Part shown: piece by piece, positions 39,564 to 51,568 of the stretch
Position numbering within the stretch: position 1 is the stretch's first letter
How the letters are laid out: each line of letters begins with the position of its first letter
From: Diplonema papillatum
Lineage: Eukaryota; Euglenozoa; Diplonemea; Diplonemida; Diplonemidae
Length of the DNA stretch: 64,000 nucleotides
Assembly (NCBI GenBank): GCA_030068145.1
Contig: JAPJBO010000304.1
Span: forward strand, 62,001 to 126,000
Reading direction: 5' to 3'
Program-made: the position numbers and the translations under genes
The notes under the pieces: generated by a model
Database searches by the model: none
What the model was told of the DNA's origin: nothing
The model's input: the letters and a program-made list of their open reading frames with translations, nothing else

Positions 39564-41036
39564 TTAGTACATCTTAAGGCCGCATTGACATTCCGTCTCG
39601 TTGGCGGGTGAGATCGTTGACTGGGAGGGTCTTCTCGTCCTCTCCCCTTCCACTCTGCTGTTTCCTTCCAGGTCGCCTCGTAGTATCGCTCGGGTTGGAT
39701 ACTGGCTGCCCACCTTTCGTGGGCCTTGACAAACGGATTCGGGGTTGTTCCTTCCGTGTCGGATGCGCCCCGGCTCATCGATCGTAGCACTGCCTCCGTC
39801 TGCGGTGAGAGCACGGCTCGGCACGATACGCCCTGCAGCGCTCGTCACGTTCGCAACGCGTCCAGGGTGCCAGGCTGTGCCGTAAATCCGCGCGGCCGTG
39901 TTTGCTAGTGTGTGCAGGGTTCGGGCCCTTGCCAGCGCACTCCGTCTGTACGCTTCGTACTGCGCCATGATGGTGCTCACCTCTCCAGATGACTGTGCTT
40001 GCACCTGGTCCATCGCCGCGTTGCTCAGCGCGTCGGCGTCGGTGTTGCGGTCACGCGCGACATGCTCCAAGTTGAAACTGAACCGTGGCGCGAGGGCTCC
40101 CATGGACGCCGTCGCCTGCAGGAGGTACGGCCGCAGGATCGGCTTGCACTGCGCTGTCTTCTTTATCGTGCTGATCACTACCTTCGAATCACCTCGGACC
40201 GTTACGGGTCCTTGCACGCTCGGGGGCTGCTCCCCGAGCAAGTGCAAGCCCCCGACCAGAGCGCTAAACTCTGCCACGTTGTTGGTCGTTCGGCCTAGGG
40301 GGACGATGACCTCCGCGATCTTCTTCCCATCTTCGTATACAACCGCGCCAGCACCTGCCACAGCCAACGCGGTGCCGTTTTGCCTCGACCCGCCATCGAA
40401 GTACAGACACAGGCCCGACTGCGCTTCGCTTGGTGGGAGGATCTCCCGGGCTGTCGTTGTTTTGGTCTTCCGCATTGTGGGTGGCTGGATTCGCCGATCC
40501 GACACGTCCGGCAGCCGTTCTCCCGTCGTGAGCTCAAAGTCGACGGCTAGCTCTAAGAACGTCACCGTGTGTTCGGATCCGATATGTGCCCAGCACAACT
40601 TGCCGATCCACCAGTGTAGCGCCTTCCAGAGCGCCTCAGTCTGCTTCCATTGCTGCGAAACCGTCCCCACTTCGATTGTCGGCATGGATATCCTTCTCGG
40701 GCACGGTGTCGTCCATCCCCATGGATATTGGGCTAAGCGGTGGTGGCGTGACGTCTCTTGTGCTCTGTCGTCGCGTATTTGACGAGCACGCAGTACTGCA
40801 AGGAAGAAACGCTGCAGGTTTCCGACGAAAGCACACGCTCGTACATGATCCAGGGGGATCGGCTGCGCAGCCGCATCGACCCCATGCCTGTAGAGAGGCG
40901 CTATTCCGCACATGCTAAGGCAGGTTGGCCACGTTGTCCTGTCTGTGGTGACCATGCCGTGCTCTTCCCGCACATCCTTCCATGCCTCACACATCCACCA
41001 TAGGTGCGCCACCGTTTCCCCCTCTTCGTCGTTCAA
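39564..41036 (-). mobile_element. LINE tail with RNase H domain (5'-truncated)
   Basis: 490 open codons. The start (GETVAHLWWMCEAWKDV, then RTTWPTCLSMCGI) matches the post-RT region of the LINE at 24-31 kb in layout. An RNase H type I domain follows: YFDGGSRQNG, NNVAEFSALVGGLHL, VRGDSKVV and RDRNTDADALSNAA, giving the D-E-D-D metal ligands. RNase H removes RNA from the RNA-DNA hybrid. The complete LINE in this window has no such domain, so this is a different lineage. The reverse transcriptase is missing. It lies between two direct copies of a helicase 5' flank. Confidence 0.85.
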
Positions 41037-41167
41037 TACGGGCAGGGCCTACTCTGCCCTGTGCGGCCTGTCGTGGATACTGCCCCTGCGATAATGGACC
41101 TCAACATTCCTTGCTGGTATCCAGTGATGCCACTATCCGGCGTGTGTGTGTGTGTGTGGTACGGACC

Positions 41168-41282
41168 TGTTTTAACGTGGTGCCTCCCTTCACGAAAGTA
41201 CGACCAGGCTTGTGTGTGTGTGCGTGATCTCAGATGGGTTACCTCTGAGGAGTATAGCCCAGTTATGCAATGCCTCACGTTA

Positions 41283-41287
<5 letters not shown>
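41168..41287 (+). repeat. Direct repeat, right copy
   Basis: Matches 39275-39412 with small indels and runs directly into the duplicated helicase exon at about 41283. Confidence 0.75.
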
Positions 41288-41773
<486 letters not shown>

Positions 41774-42029
41774 TTTCGGTCTTAGGTCTTTCTTCCGGAA
41801 TGGAGTTGTGTTCCTTTCCGGATTATTCTGATGGCTGCAAGAGAGGGTGTGTGTACAGTTCCGTTTAATCGTGGTGCCTCCTTCAGTTTCAAGTCACCGT
41901 TGATGCTCCCGCAGGTTGCGAGGAAGGGTCCGCGATCAACTGGGGGGTGCCTTGAGCAACACCTCGCGTCGTGCGTGTGTTGCGGACTCTTTTTAACGTG
42001 GCGCCCCCCTTAGCGCAGTGGTCATGGCA

Positions 42030-42450
42030 AACGTTGAACGTTTGAACGTTTGACAAACGTTTGCGTTTGCAAAATTCATGTCAAACGTGTATCAAACGTG
42101 AGTGAGGCGCTGGCTGCGCCTGCAGTGGGGATCCGAGTGTGGGGTCGGCTTGTGAACACTCGAGCCACAAGGGCAGGATCTTCATGCCCGGGGCCCCAGA
42201 AAGTGGGAGGGAACACTTGCTGAAGGCTAGTATCTCCCTGTATCTCCCTGTGCACGCCCAAGGAGAACCAGAAGGATGTCTTGTTCCCTTATTTTCGTCG
42301 TGTCCGCCTGCAGCCACGTGGACAAGTGCTATCAAGGGTCGTGTACTGTGTACAGACCCGGTCCATCGATTGGCAAACGTCACGTTTGCACGTTTGTCAA
42401 ACGTTTGCGTTTGATAAATTTTGTCAAACGTACGTTTGCAAACGTTTGAT
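42030..42450. repeat. Two clusters of CAAACGTTTG-type motifs ~300 bp apart
   Basis: 42028-42102 and 42376-42448 are dense in CAAACGTTTG, GTTTGCGTTTG and GTCAAACGT. The DNA between has no recognised feature. The clusters could be the ends of an element or binding-site arrays. Confidence 0.7.
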
Positions 42451-42814
42451 AATATCACTGCCTTAGCGAGGGTGTGTTCACGCATGGTTCCCTTCTAGGT
42501 TACGGATGTTGCCCCGGCTGCTGGTGGGGGCCTGGCGTCTCCTGCGAGCCCGGGTGACGCCTGAGGCTGCGCGACCCTTCGTTTTGACTCTCTCGGCGCT
42601 GCTCCTGTTCATGGAGTCGGCAGTGTTCGACTACTGTTTTCTTCGTGCGGTGTAAGCTGCACGGGGTTTCCGTCATGTGGGACACTTTTTGACCCCATTT
42701 TTTACCCACATCATACGGTGGTGAAAAATATCCAAAAACCGTAAGAAATCGGTCAAAATCCTCGCGCAATGTATCGGGATGGTGTTTTTGGGTGGTTTCC
42801 TGAGCTAAACAGTC

Positions 42815-42920
42815 GAGTGTCTTTACACAGGCGGCGCATCTCACCCGAGGATGAGGCAAGCTCTCTCTGCACAATGAGCTTGGCCCGACTAGCTGTTCCA
42901 AACTCCTGGTGCAAGTGCAC
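42815..42920 (+). repeat. Dispersed ~105-bp element, copy 1
   Basis: Same as 59962-60068: GAGTGTCT, ACACAGGCGGC, CATCTCACCCGAGGATG, GGCAAGCTCTCTCTG, CTAGCTGTTCCAAACTCC. Confidence 0.75.
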
Positions 42921-43002
42921 GTCCTGGGCGGGCTATCCTAACGCAAGCTGTGTTCGAGCGCCTGCTTCACCCACGGCGGCCTCCCTGCTCCACTGCATCC
43001 CC

Positions 43003-43285
43003 TTTTGTTCTTCGCTTACACCACCGTGTGTTGCTTTCTCACTCATGTTGTGTTTGTGTGATTTGTCGTGTAGGGGTAGACCCGCATGACCTCACGTCCG
43101 TTCAATACGTGGTTCGGTAGTTACAGCACTTGGGATCCCTTCTGTTCTTTGTCGGGCAGCATCGTCGAGCATTTCCTTTCAAGCTGGCGCTTATGTAAAA
43201 ATATACAGGGGGAAATCTTAGCTTACTAATTCTAGGCAGAACGCTGCCTCTCATGCATGTTTGAAGTGCTAGCATCAAGTTTTCT
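43003..43285 (+). repeat. Introner-like family E copy 3 joined to family D
   Basis: 43003-43200 is family E ending CAAGCTGGCGCTTATGTAAA. 43208-43285 is family D. The E/F-then-D order is the same as at 33212-33515. Confidence 0.75.
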
Positions 43286-43531
43286 TCGAGAAGGGAAAAG
43301 AGGGAAAAATGGAGTGGAAAACTCCGGCAACAAGGAACCGAGGCCACTACGGAGAACTGGGGGAGGTCCTGTTGGTTTTCATTTCTTCGGTGTTTTAAGT
43401 ACGCTTGATTTTTTTTTTAACTTAACGACTGCTTCCATCTTGAGGACAGATCTTACTAGGTTTCGGAAATCTGGTATGAAAGTGTGAAAAACGTTTGAGA
43501 GAGCCGTGCACAATGGGGCGCCTACTTGTAC

Positions 43532-43840
43532 AGCCGGGATAGAACGAGGGGCTACCTTGGACTATTTTGCCTTTGGTGCACCTACTCATACTACCCGGTG
43601 CGGTACTTCCCACGGGGTATCATGCATTCTTTGAGAGAAAACGAGGGGCTACCTTGGACTGCTTTGTCTTTGATGCACCTACTCATACTACCCGGTGCGG
43701 TACTTCCCACGGGGTATCATGCATTCTTTGAGAGAGAACGAGGGGCTACCTTGGACTACTTTGCCTTTGGTGCACCTACTAGTACTACCCGTTGCGGTAC
43801 TTCCCACGGGGGTATCATGCATTCTTTGAGAGAGAAAGAG
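43532..43840. repeat. Three tandem ~103-bp repeats
   Basis: Unit: GAACGAGGGGCTACCTTGGA, CTTTGGTGCACCTACT, CCACGGGGTATCATGCATTC. Three copies starting near 43545, 43648 and 43737 with few changes. Open in one frame but not recognised as protein. Confidence 0.85.
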
Positions 43841-43904
43841 TCTTCACCAGCGTGGACCTTCCCTCTAAAACGTGAAATCACTCACACTTTGCAAAACTGT
43901 TGCC

Positions 43905-44035
43905 GCTGTTTATCACAGTGAATCACGGTCCACCACGGTCTATCACTAGTCCCTAGAGCTGCATCGAATTGCCCGGTGCTGTATTCTTCGGTCTGTCACG
44001 GTCTATCAAGAGGGGATGGACCGGCTCAGTTAATT
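43905..44035 (+). repeat. Relative of the 58.4-58.8 kb tandem repeat
   Basis: CGCTGTTTAT.ACAGTGAA.CACGGTCC.CCACGGTCTAT and GAGCTGCATCGAATT blocks shared with 58450-58800. Confidence 0.7.
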
Positions 44036-44039
44036 AGAA

Positions 44040-44950
44040 AAGTCTCGGGCAGATCGTCGAACGCGGTAGCGGGCATGGGTTCGCCCGTGCCCGTCAGCAG
44101 TTGAGTGTCGCTTGAAGATCTAATCTCTCAGACTGCTGTTCGACTCACTACTCGACGATGATTTGGCTTACTGACCATTTTCGATCGAGTCGATCCGGCT
44201 TGAATGAGAATGAGGCATTGCAAAGATCGCTTCCCCGATCAATGCTTTGTTTGAAACCCTGGGCTCGAGAACGAGCATCGAAACGGTTTGCGACCTGTCC
44301 CGCGGAAGCCAACGTGAGCAAAGTCCCGAAACTACCGCGAAAGTCGATACGAGAGAACATTTCCAGATTTCGGGCTTGCATGTGATGAACGAAGCAACGG
44401 ACGATCAGCATCAACTGACCAAAGGTGATGAAAGTACGTTCTGGATCTTCTCCGGCCTCAAAACAGGCCGGCTGACCACCTAGGATCACGTGCGAGGGCC
44501 CTGCAAAACATTTTGTGGCGTTTTGGGTGGTGTCGTGCACTTCGTCACGTCCCGGATAGAAGATGGTAACGCAAGACATTTTCGGGCCTGCCGAGCACCC
44601 CGGAAACGTGATGAGCCAAACGTTTCTTGTTCTTCGCGTACCGACCCTAGTGTCGCCTCCGTTTAGCCCTTGTCAGTGTCGCCTTTTTGCCTGAAAACGC
44701 GAAACGACACTAACACGGGAAGACGGTTCTCAATAGGGTTCCCTGTATTTGCATGAAGAATGTCTCATCCTCACCAACGGCTTCCCGTGTTAGTGTCGCC
44801 TTTTAGGAAAAGGTGCCTTTAGGTAGGCGACACTAACACGGGGGGGAGTAGGTACAGGGTATAAACCTCTCTGGGGGGGTTTCCTGTATTAGCATTATTT
44901 CGTTGGCTTCGTTTTCTCTTTTCATGTACAAGCATTGTTCCGGAAATGTT
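44040..44950. other. Spacer with inverted GACACTAACACGGG repeats
   Basis: CGACACTAACACGGGAAG (44703-44721) is inverted at 44783-44803 and direct again at 44824-44842. 44855-44952 is the copy of the helicase intronic element. An open frame at 44148-44579 (minus) shows no recognisable protein. Confidence 0.55.
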
Positions 44951-44954
44951 GTCT

Positions 44955-45245
44955 TGTCAGTACAAGTGTACAACCGTAATTGGATTAATGTTGAACTTTG
45001 GACTAAAGCTGGAACGGGTAAGTGACAGACCGGGTAGAACCTGGGACACCCGGGGGGTGTCCCAGGTAGTCACCTGCGTGACTACACCAGTGATGGTCCT
45101 GCAGCCTCCTATGATAGCGGCATCCAGGGGTCGAGCTGAGTTTTGAGCACCCCAAGGCGCGGGCAAGCACCCGAAGAAAAAAAAACGCCGAACCGGTGGT
45201 ACACCCAGCCCATTTTGGGGGGTGTCCCAGGTTTACCCGGTTCAA
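44955..45245 (+). repeat. Introner-like family A, copy 2
   Basis: Parallel to 12538-12833, from GTAATTGGATTAATGTTGAA to GGTGTCCCAGGTTTACCCGG. Confidence 0.75.
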
Positions 45246-45574
45246 GATTAATCCGAATAGTAATTTACCTACCCCCCCCTCAGGCTATTTTCACTGTGGA
45301 GGGGGGAGACGCTACCTGTCACACTCTAAGGTGGTCACCTCGGTGGGCGGTCAGAAAAAAAAAATTTTTTTTTTGCCCCAAATACCCCAAATACCACACT
45401 TTGGAAAATTTTGTGGGCCCACTTTTGGCAGGGAATTTTGACCATTTCACCTTAGAGAATTTGACCACCCAGCCTCCAAGGCAACTGCACTGTAGAGGGG
45501 GGGGGGGGGTCTGGTTTATCCGGCCATCCGGCCAAAGTGGCTGATCCTTAACAAGAGCGCTGCCCCCCCCCCCC

Positions 45575-46850
45575 TAGGGCTATGTAGGATGGAAACGTTG
45601 GAAACGTTTCCGTTTCCGTTTCCGTTTCCGTTTCCTTCTTTTTGGCGGTGGATGGAAACGCCGTTTCTTTTCAAAAAAAACGGCTGGTATGCCACCAGTA
45701 TACTGGCTGAAGGTCCGACCGGAAATGTGTTCCGAACGGCGGACCCCCAATCCAGTGGGAAACCATGGACAAGGAGGCTCCGAAAAAGAGGGAGGAATGA
45801 AGCATAAGAGTTGCGACCGCGTGGAGCAGACGCAACCACACGCATCCGGTTGTGATGACTTGAGGTCTGCAGCTCTTTATACCAATGGCTGTTGTGGCGA
45901 CGATGCTCTGTTAGGCCGGTTGGCCAACGCGCTGAAGACGATCGAGAAAGCACATCCGCTTCCAATAATAGGCTATACAGATACGATCGTTCAGGACAGC
46001 GGGAGCACCGCCGCGCCACAGGCTACAAGACCGGGGTTTTTCGGCGGCGAAAGACAAAGAGGGAGTGCAATCAGCATCAGGAGGTGAGAAGGGCACACGT
46101 ATGCCGGGGCAATGTTAAACCCGCCAGAAAAGCGATGGCCACGCAGTAACGTGTGCGTCATCGCTTGCCACAGTGCACCTTGCATACGACGACGGGTGGC
46201 AACCGTCACCGGAAGGGGCACCATCGGGCGGTGTTGTCGGAGCATAGACAGCGACGGCAGGAAGAACCCCACCGACAATGCAGAAGAGGACGGCAGATTC
46301 AAAAACCCCCACTCGGCACGGCCGCCGATACAAGTAAACATGAGAACGCGGGTTGGAAGCAGCAGAGGACGAAGTGGTAGGCACAGAAGAGTGGAATCTG
46401 GTGTCAGAAAACCTCAGCATCCGCATGTGATTACATTCTGCATCATTAGCTTGTGGTTACCTATTTGCTCGTGTCAGATCGCCGACGAAAGAAAGCGGTG
46501 AGCATCAGCGACTGCTCTGCACAAACGAAACCGCGACGACACACAAGAAGGGGCCGAGACGGAGGAAGAGAAGTGCCTGCTGGTAGATCAAAAGAAGAAG
46601 GTGATACCGCCCTCTGAAAGGAAAGCCAAAATTTGGCTGGAAACGGACACCCGACGGACACACAGAAGGACCCGCGAAGTGGTTATCCTATAGGACCCCT
46701 CAGCATGAGGAGCCTTCCGGCGTTTCTTTTAAAAGAAACGGAAACGTTTCCGTTTCCGTTTCCGTTTCCGTTTCCATATTTCGAAAAAACTAAAAGAAAC
46801 GGCGTTTCCATCCAACTTAGCCGGGCCCCCCCCCCCCCGTGCATAAGATG
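45575..46850. mobile_element. Foldback element with (GGAAAC)n tracts in its ends
   Basis: Left end: a C run, then GGATGGAAACG and a tandem TTTCCG tract (45604-45635), then GGATGGAAACGCCGTTTC. Right end: GGCGTTTC, the TTTCCG tract (46745-46778), AAACGGCGTTTCCATCC and a C run. The outer order is mirrored (CCCC...GGATGGAAACG against CGTTTCCATCC...CCCC), so the ends are inverted repeats. The ~1.1-kb interior has no recognised transposase. Confidence 0.65.
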
Positions 46851-48715
46851 GATAGCCAAACCCCCTTGATTAAGATGGATAACGGGCGAGAATGCCAATC
46901 CATCTTCAACACTGTGAGGTACCCCTGTGCAAAGTGACTACACGGTAGTCTACAGTGCCCCCGTGTTTAAGATGGATACCCAGATGGATACTGCCAAAAC
47001 CCGAGTTTTTCATCCATCTTATGCACGGTGGAGGGTAGGTACCAGGGTTTAAGTTAGGGCCGGTTTTCCGGTTTCCAAAACCGGCTTTCGGCTAAACCCG
47101 GTTTTGGAAAAAAAAAAAAAAAAGTGGAATTCGCCCCAGCCCGGAACCGGCTTGTTCACTACTACACTGCACTGCTGCAGTGCACTACTATTCTGCACTG
47201 CACTGCACTACATACCAGGGTGGGGGATTCACAAAGTCATGGCAAAGCGAACAGCGATCCAGGCGCATCTGGGCAGCTTCGGTTTCTCACGAAGGAAGAT
47301 CAGGGGGACCGCCTCAGAGGAGCTGGGCGTTGACTACAACGTTGAGTATGCAACATGGACAGCTGCTGGGTATCCGAAGGAAGCATCACCGCGGATGGCA
47401 TTCCAAATGACGTTCTTTCCTCGTACGTAGAGACCTTTACTTCTGGGGAAAGAAAGCTTGCATATACGTCTCTCGAAGACCTCAAAGCTGCCCAAGAACA
47501 CGCCATGACCCTGAGAAAGAGTTGTGAAAAGAGCTGGTGGATCTGATGACCAGCGGTATTGCTACACGTAAACAAAGATTCCGAAGCCATCGTCTACCTC
47601 CCTGTTTGGGTCTCTGCTGTTTCCTCCCCTGACTTGCAGTTTACTTGTTGCACCTGTAGGCTTCTCCCGTTCTCTGTTTTGCAACTGAGCGGGCACGCTT
47701 GGGCGCAGCGGCATGGTGTTACCACGTTGCAGCATCGCTGGTGAAATGGCGGGTACATGTGTAGGGCAAGGAGGCGCGGCCGAAGGCCGATGCCGCCGCA
47801 GGCCAGAAACGTGGCCCCGGGGATGCGAATGAGGGCCGGGAACGCGTCCGAACCGCAGTGCAGCGCTGACAGGCAAAAACCGGGAAAACCGGGAATAGAG
47901 CTAAAAAGAAAATCCTAACTTAACCCCTGGTAGGTACGGTATTTAAAAAAAAGAAAAAAGGAAAAGGGCCCCGAAATTGTTCGCGGCACCGTTCCTGCGA
48001 AAACGACGGCTGGCAACAAGCCACAACAAAACACCCAGCGGTTCATGGTGACACCGGCCGCTGGGCCCCCGTGCAGTTGCACTTGAGCTCGTCAACAGGC
48101 TAGGGGAGTTGGTTGCGAGAGAAATAACAAAGAACCCAGAACAAAAAGAAACCAGCGTTCCGAGCACAAGTGCTACAAACGCAGCGAAAGTGCTCCTTGG
48201 CTGTGCTTGATTTATTTTCACTAGCCGCGCTAGTGAAGCAGGTCTACGATGAGGCAGTCCTACAGCTTCCAGTCCTACTCTTCAGAAAACTGCCGAGAGG
48301 ACTTACAGCAAGGGAGGGGAGGGACGGAGGACTGAGTCGAACGTTCAGGCGAATGCTGCCTTAACTGCTGTGACCGCACCTCTTGGCCGCTAATTTCGAA
48401 ATTGGCCGCAAAGTACGGTCCGGGAAAGGAAGTATTTTCCTCAGAACTAGCCGTCAGGGTGCTAGAAGCGCGCTTCTGCAATCCGGAAGGACAGTAACCT
48501 AAGAAAGTGTCTTTCAAGGTCTTTTTAGAGTTAAAGTTCGCTTGAAATACCGGGGTTTTAGGGTCTCCGTGAGACCGTTCATGAGTGGGTTCTCTTAGAG
48601 CAAGACAGGGCTATGTGGTTACGGGTTGTATATTTAATGCACGCTTTCGTTATGGGTTATGGCTGGCCATGTCCGGGACTGTTTGTGACCGACACCAAGT
48701 ACATTCCTTCGTTCA
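46851..48715. other. Spacer with small hairpins; no gene recognised
   Basis: AACCGG hairpin at 47050-47110 followed by a poly-A run; CCCAGCGG...CCGCTGGG hairpin at 48034-48065; AGTTCGCTTGA motif at 48527-48575. Short reading frames near 47230-47550 are not recognisable. Confidence 0.45.
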
Positions 48716-48717
48716 TT

Positions 48718-48914
48718 CTTTTTGTATAAGCGCCTGCTTTGTAGGAAATAGTTGAGGAGACTGCTAGTTGCGATAGATCAAAGGAAGTAAATGTGCCAGC
48801 CCGCACGAAACACAGGTAAATCTGGGTTTCGTGGCGGGCGTAAGCGTTCAACAAAAAAGACCCATTTTGAAGTTGTATTGTTTTCTCCCCCTCTAGCCTC
48901 CTTCGAAATGAGCA
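48718..48914 (-). repeat. Introner-like family F, partial copy
   Basis: Reversed family F with the TACTCGAGG end missing. Confidence 0.8.
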
Positions 48915-49079
48915 GAAGCGTCCGCAAAGCTGAAAAACAGCCTGCACTACGTTAGGGTCATCTTCGACACAGTCGTGCGCTGTGTTGAGAGCTTCTTCGA
49001 GATGCATCCTGAACTTGGAAACTGGAGTTCCCTGTCCAAAGAGCTGCGGAAACATGCTGCTCGGATACGGATCTTGAAC

Positions 49080-49475
49080 ACTCGAATTCCGCGTCCAGCA
49101 AGTTGATGAAGCAAGCAGCCCTTAATGCAAGGTGGTCTTCGACGGTTGGAACCTGAGTCGTGTAAGCGCCTTGTTGAGGGCCACCTGGATGTCCATCCTG
49201 TTCTTGAACATGGGCAGCGCCTTCCAGCAGATGGTTTCCCCCACGTGCACGCGGTGCCTGAGGAGGTCGAGGCCGTGTTTGTCGTCGGTCAAGTTCCATA
49301 TGAGGCTGCAGTAGTCAGCAACCGTCAGCGGCGGCGCCAGCGTGAGGTCGCTGCCGAAGTCCTGGTTGTAGATGGCGGACCAGTCAACGCCGAGGGAGTC
49401 GATGAAGAGTCGGAAGTGTGACATCACGCGCAAGTTCTTGAGCATGTCGTGCTTGATGAACGTTTCGAGGAAGCA
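49080..49475 (-). pseudogene. Partial downstream copy of the lipase 3' exon
   Basis: 49130-49470 repeats 49740-50075 (FLETFIKHDMLKNLRVMSH to the stop) with a few substitutions (Y to F, T to A, G to S), and 49080-49128 repeats its flank at 49688-49738. The lipase catalytic residues are not in this part. It might be an alternative last exon: a possible acceptor lies just 5' (TCTGTTTG..). Confidence 0.85.
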
Positions 49476-49723
49476 AACAGAAGCAGCATCTGCACTGTTA
49501 GAAGTCCGCCCCGGATCTTGAAGACTGGAATTGCACGTCCACCAAGCTAAAGAAACAGCCTGCTCCACTTCAGGGTCATCGAAGGTTGCCACCCCAGCCG
49601 CTTGTGCTGTTGAGAGCTACTTTGAAGGTGCATCCTGAACTTGAAAACTGGAGTTCCGTGCCTGCTCAGATCGATGTCCACTCGGATCTTGAATACTCGA
49701 ATTCCGCGTCCAGCAAGCTGATC

Positions 49724-51568
49724 TTAATGCAAGGTGGTCTTCGACGGTTGGAACCTGAGTCGTGTAAGCGCCTTGTTGAGGGCCACCTGGATGTCCATCC
49801 TGTTCTTGAACATGGGCAGCGCCTTCCAGCAGATGGTTTCCCCCACGTGCACGCGGTGCCTGAGGAGGTCGAGGCCGTGTTTGTCGTCGGTCAAGTTCCA
49901 TATGAGGCTGCAGTAGTCAGCAACCGTCAGCGGCGGCGCCAGCGTGAGGTCGCCGCCGAAGTCCTGGTTGTAGATGGTCGACCAGTCAACGCCGAGGGAG
50001 TCGATGAAGAGTCGGTAGTGTGACATCACGCGGAGGTTCTTGAGCATGTCGTGCTTGATGAACGTTTCGAGGAAGGAAAGGAAGAAGTTGGCCCGCCAAC
50101 CGTCGCTGCCCCAAACAGGCTTCACCGGTTTGCCCGGCTCGCCGCGACCGTTGAAGAAGAACGGCACGACGTGCGGGTTGACCTGTGAAACGAGCGTGAA
50201 CTTCACGTTGAAGGTCTGCCAGAGGTAAGCTGTCGGGATGTCGCTGGCTAGAGTGCCATCGCGCATTACGACCCCGCCTTCGTCGATGTGCCCCTCAGTT
50301 TGGTTCGCCTCCTGCGACTGGACTTCCGCCGGAGCGGCCTCGGGCGCGAGGAACGGCTTGTACAGGTACTCGCCGAACTTGTCGGTTTTGTACTGCACCA
50401 GGGGGCTGAAGCTGTCGGACAGGCTCTGTTCGAGGGCGCCCCCCCGGAAGCTCTCGCTGGGCTGCATCTCCGCGACGGAGAGCAGCTCGTACCGCTCGCG
50501 CCGGGTCAGCGACCGGTCAAGCGGCGGGACGCCGCTTCTCGGGCCGTTTTGCCCTCCCGAAGCCCGCGGAACGCCGCCTTTTCCGGCGCTTTTCGGGGCG
50601 GTTTGCCTCCCCGGAGCCTCGCCGGGGCCGGCGGGTCCCTTGCGGATGAGGTCCTTGTCGATGACCTTTTCCATGACGGCGATCGAGTTGAGCACGAGCG
50701 GGACGGTGCACGAGGCGACGACGGCGTGCACGATCGGAACGTCCGGCGCGGTGTGGTGTGAGAACATGATCGTCGGACTGCCTCTCACCTGCTCGCTCTT
50801 CGCGGGTGTGCACGGGATGACGAGTGTACGCCCTGTCCTATCGTGGGCCTCCTTGAACGTGATGTCGCCGGGTATGTCGCAGTCGTCGTCTTTGATCACG
50901 TTTTTGATGCTCTGCTCAAACTCTTTAACACCGTACACGACGCCGTTCTTCATGAGCTGCTCGATTTGGTGCCGCAAGGTCCCCGGGAACGGGCCGTCGG
51001 TGCTCAAACGGGAGTGGACGTACGCGGTTTCGGCGAGTTGGGTGACCAGCTCCTTGTCGGTGCGGACGGCTACGAACGCGCCCATCACGGCGCCGGCGGA
51101 GGTCCCGGAGAGGATCTTCGGCAGCCGTTGGACGTCGGCGAGCGCCTTGATGATGCCCAGGTGGTACGTCCCGTTCATCGCCCCACCGGACAGCGACAGC
51201 GCGGTGTTCCCGAACTCGGCCCGCGCCTTCGCGAAGAACCGCTTCCGGTACCGAATCAACACGGGGTCCTCGGTGTCCAGCATCGAGATGTACTCGAGGC
51301 AGCAGACCACCTCCCTCACGTACTCATCGATCGCGTGCTTCGTCCCGCTCCACGTCTTCGTGTACAGCTGCCGGTTCATGATCCCGCCGAAGTTCTTCGA
51401 CAGCACGAAATTCTGCATCAACCCCAAGGGGTCGCCGCCCTCGCGGAGCTTGCGCAGGTGCGCCGTGGTCCGCTGGATCATCCGAGAGTCGTAGTGCGGG
51501 TTCTCCGCGATGTGCCGCCACTCCGCACGGCCCTCGTGCTCGTCGAGCTGCTTGCAGATTTCTTGGTA
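49724..51568 (-). CDS. Patatin-like triacylglycerol lipase (SDP1/TGL type), exon 2
   Basis: 614 codons and a stop after an AG acceptor at 51569-51570. The start (YQEICKQLDEHEGRAEWRHI) and the helical N-terminal domain match the region before the patatin domain in yeast Tgl3/4/5 and plant SDP1. Then LSLSGGAMNGTYHLGIIKAL (oxyanion hole) and GTSAG with the nucleophile Ser (51092-51106, about residue 232). The Asp partner is in MRDGTLASDIP (about residue 512), followed by FTLVSQVNPHVVPFFF. The C-terminus (RHRVHVGETICWKALPMFKN) is also typical. These enzymes hydrolyse stored triacylglycerol on lipid droplets. A ~110-residue Gly/Pro-rich insertion is unusual. Both catalytic residues are intact. Confidence 0.92.
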   Translation of the reverse strand, partial: YQEICKQLDEHEGRAEWRHIAENPHYDSRMIQRTTAHLRKLREGGDPLGLMQNFVLSKNFGGIMNRQLYTKTWSGTKHAIDEYVREVVCCLEYISMLDTEDPVLIRYRKRFFAKARAEFGNTALSLSGGAMNGTYHLGIIKALADVQRLPKILSGTSAGAVMGAFVAVRTDKELVTQLAETAYVHSRLSTDGPFPGTLRHQIEQLMKNGVVYGVKEFEQSIKNVIKDDDCDIPGDITFKEAHDRTGRTLVIPCTPAKSEQVRGSPTIMFSHHTAPDVPIVHAVVASCTVPLVLNSIAVMEKVIDKDLIRKGPAGPGEAPGRQTAPKSAGKGGVPRASGGQNGPRSGVPPLDRSLTRRERYELLSVAEMQPSESFRGGALEQSLSDSFSPLVQYKTDKFGEYLYKPFLAPEAAPAEVQSQEANQTEGHIDEGGVVMRDGTLASDIPTAYLWQTFNVKFTLVSQVNPHVVPFFFNGRGEPGKPVKPVWGSDGWRANFFLSFLETFIKHDMLKNLRVMSHYRLFIDSLGVDWSTIYNQDFGGDLTLAPPLTVADYCSLIWNLTDDKHGLDLLRHRVHVGETICWKALPMFKNRMDIQVALNKALTRLRFQPSKTTLH

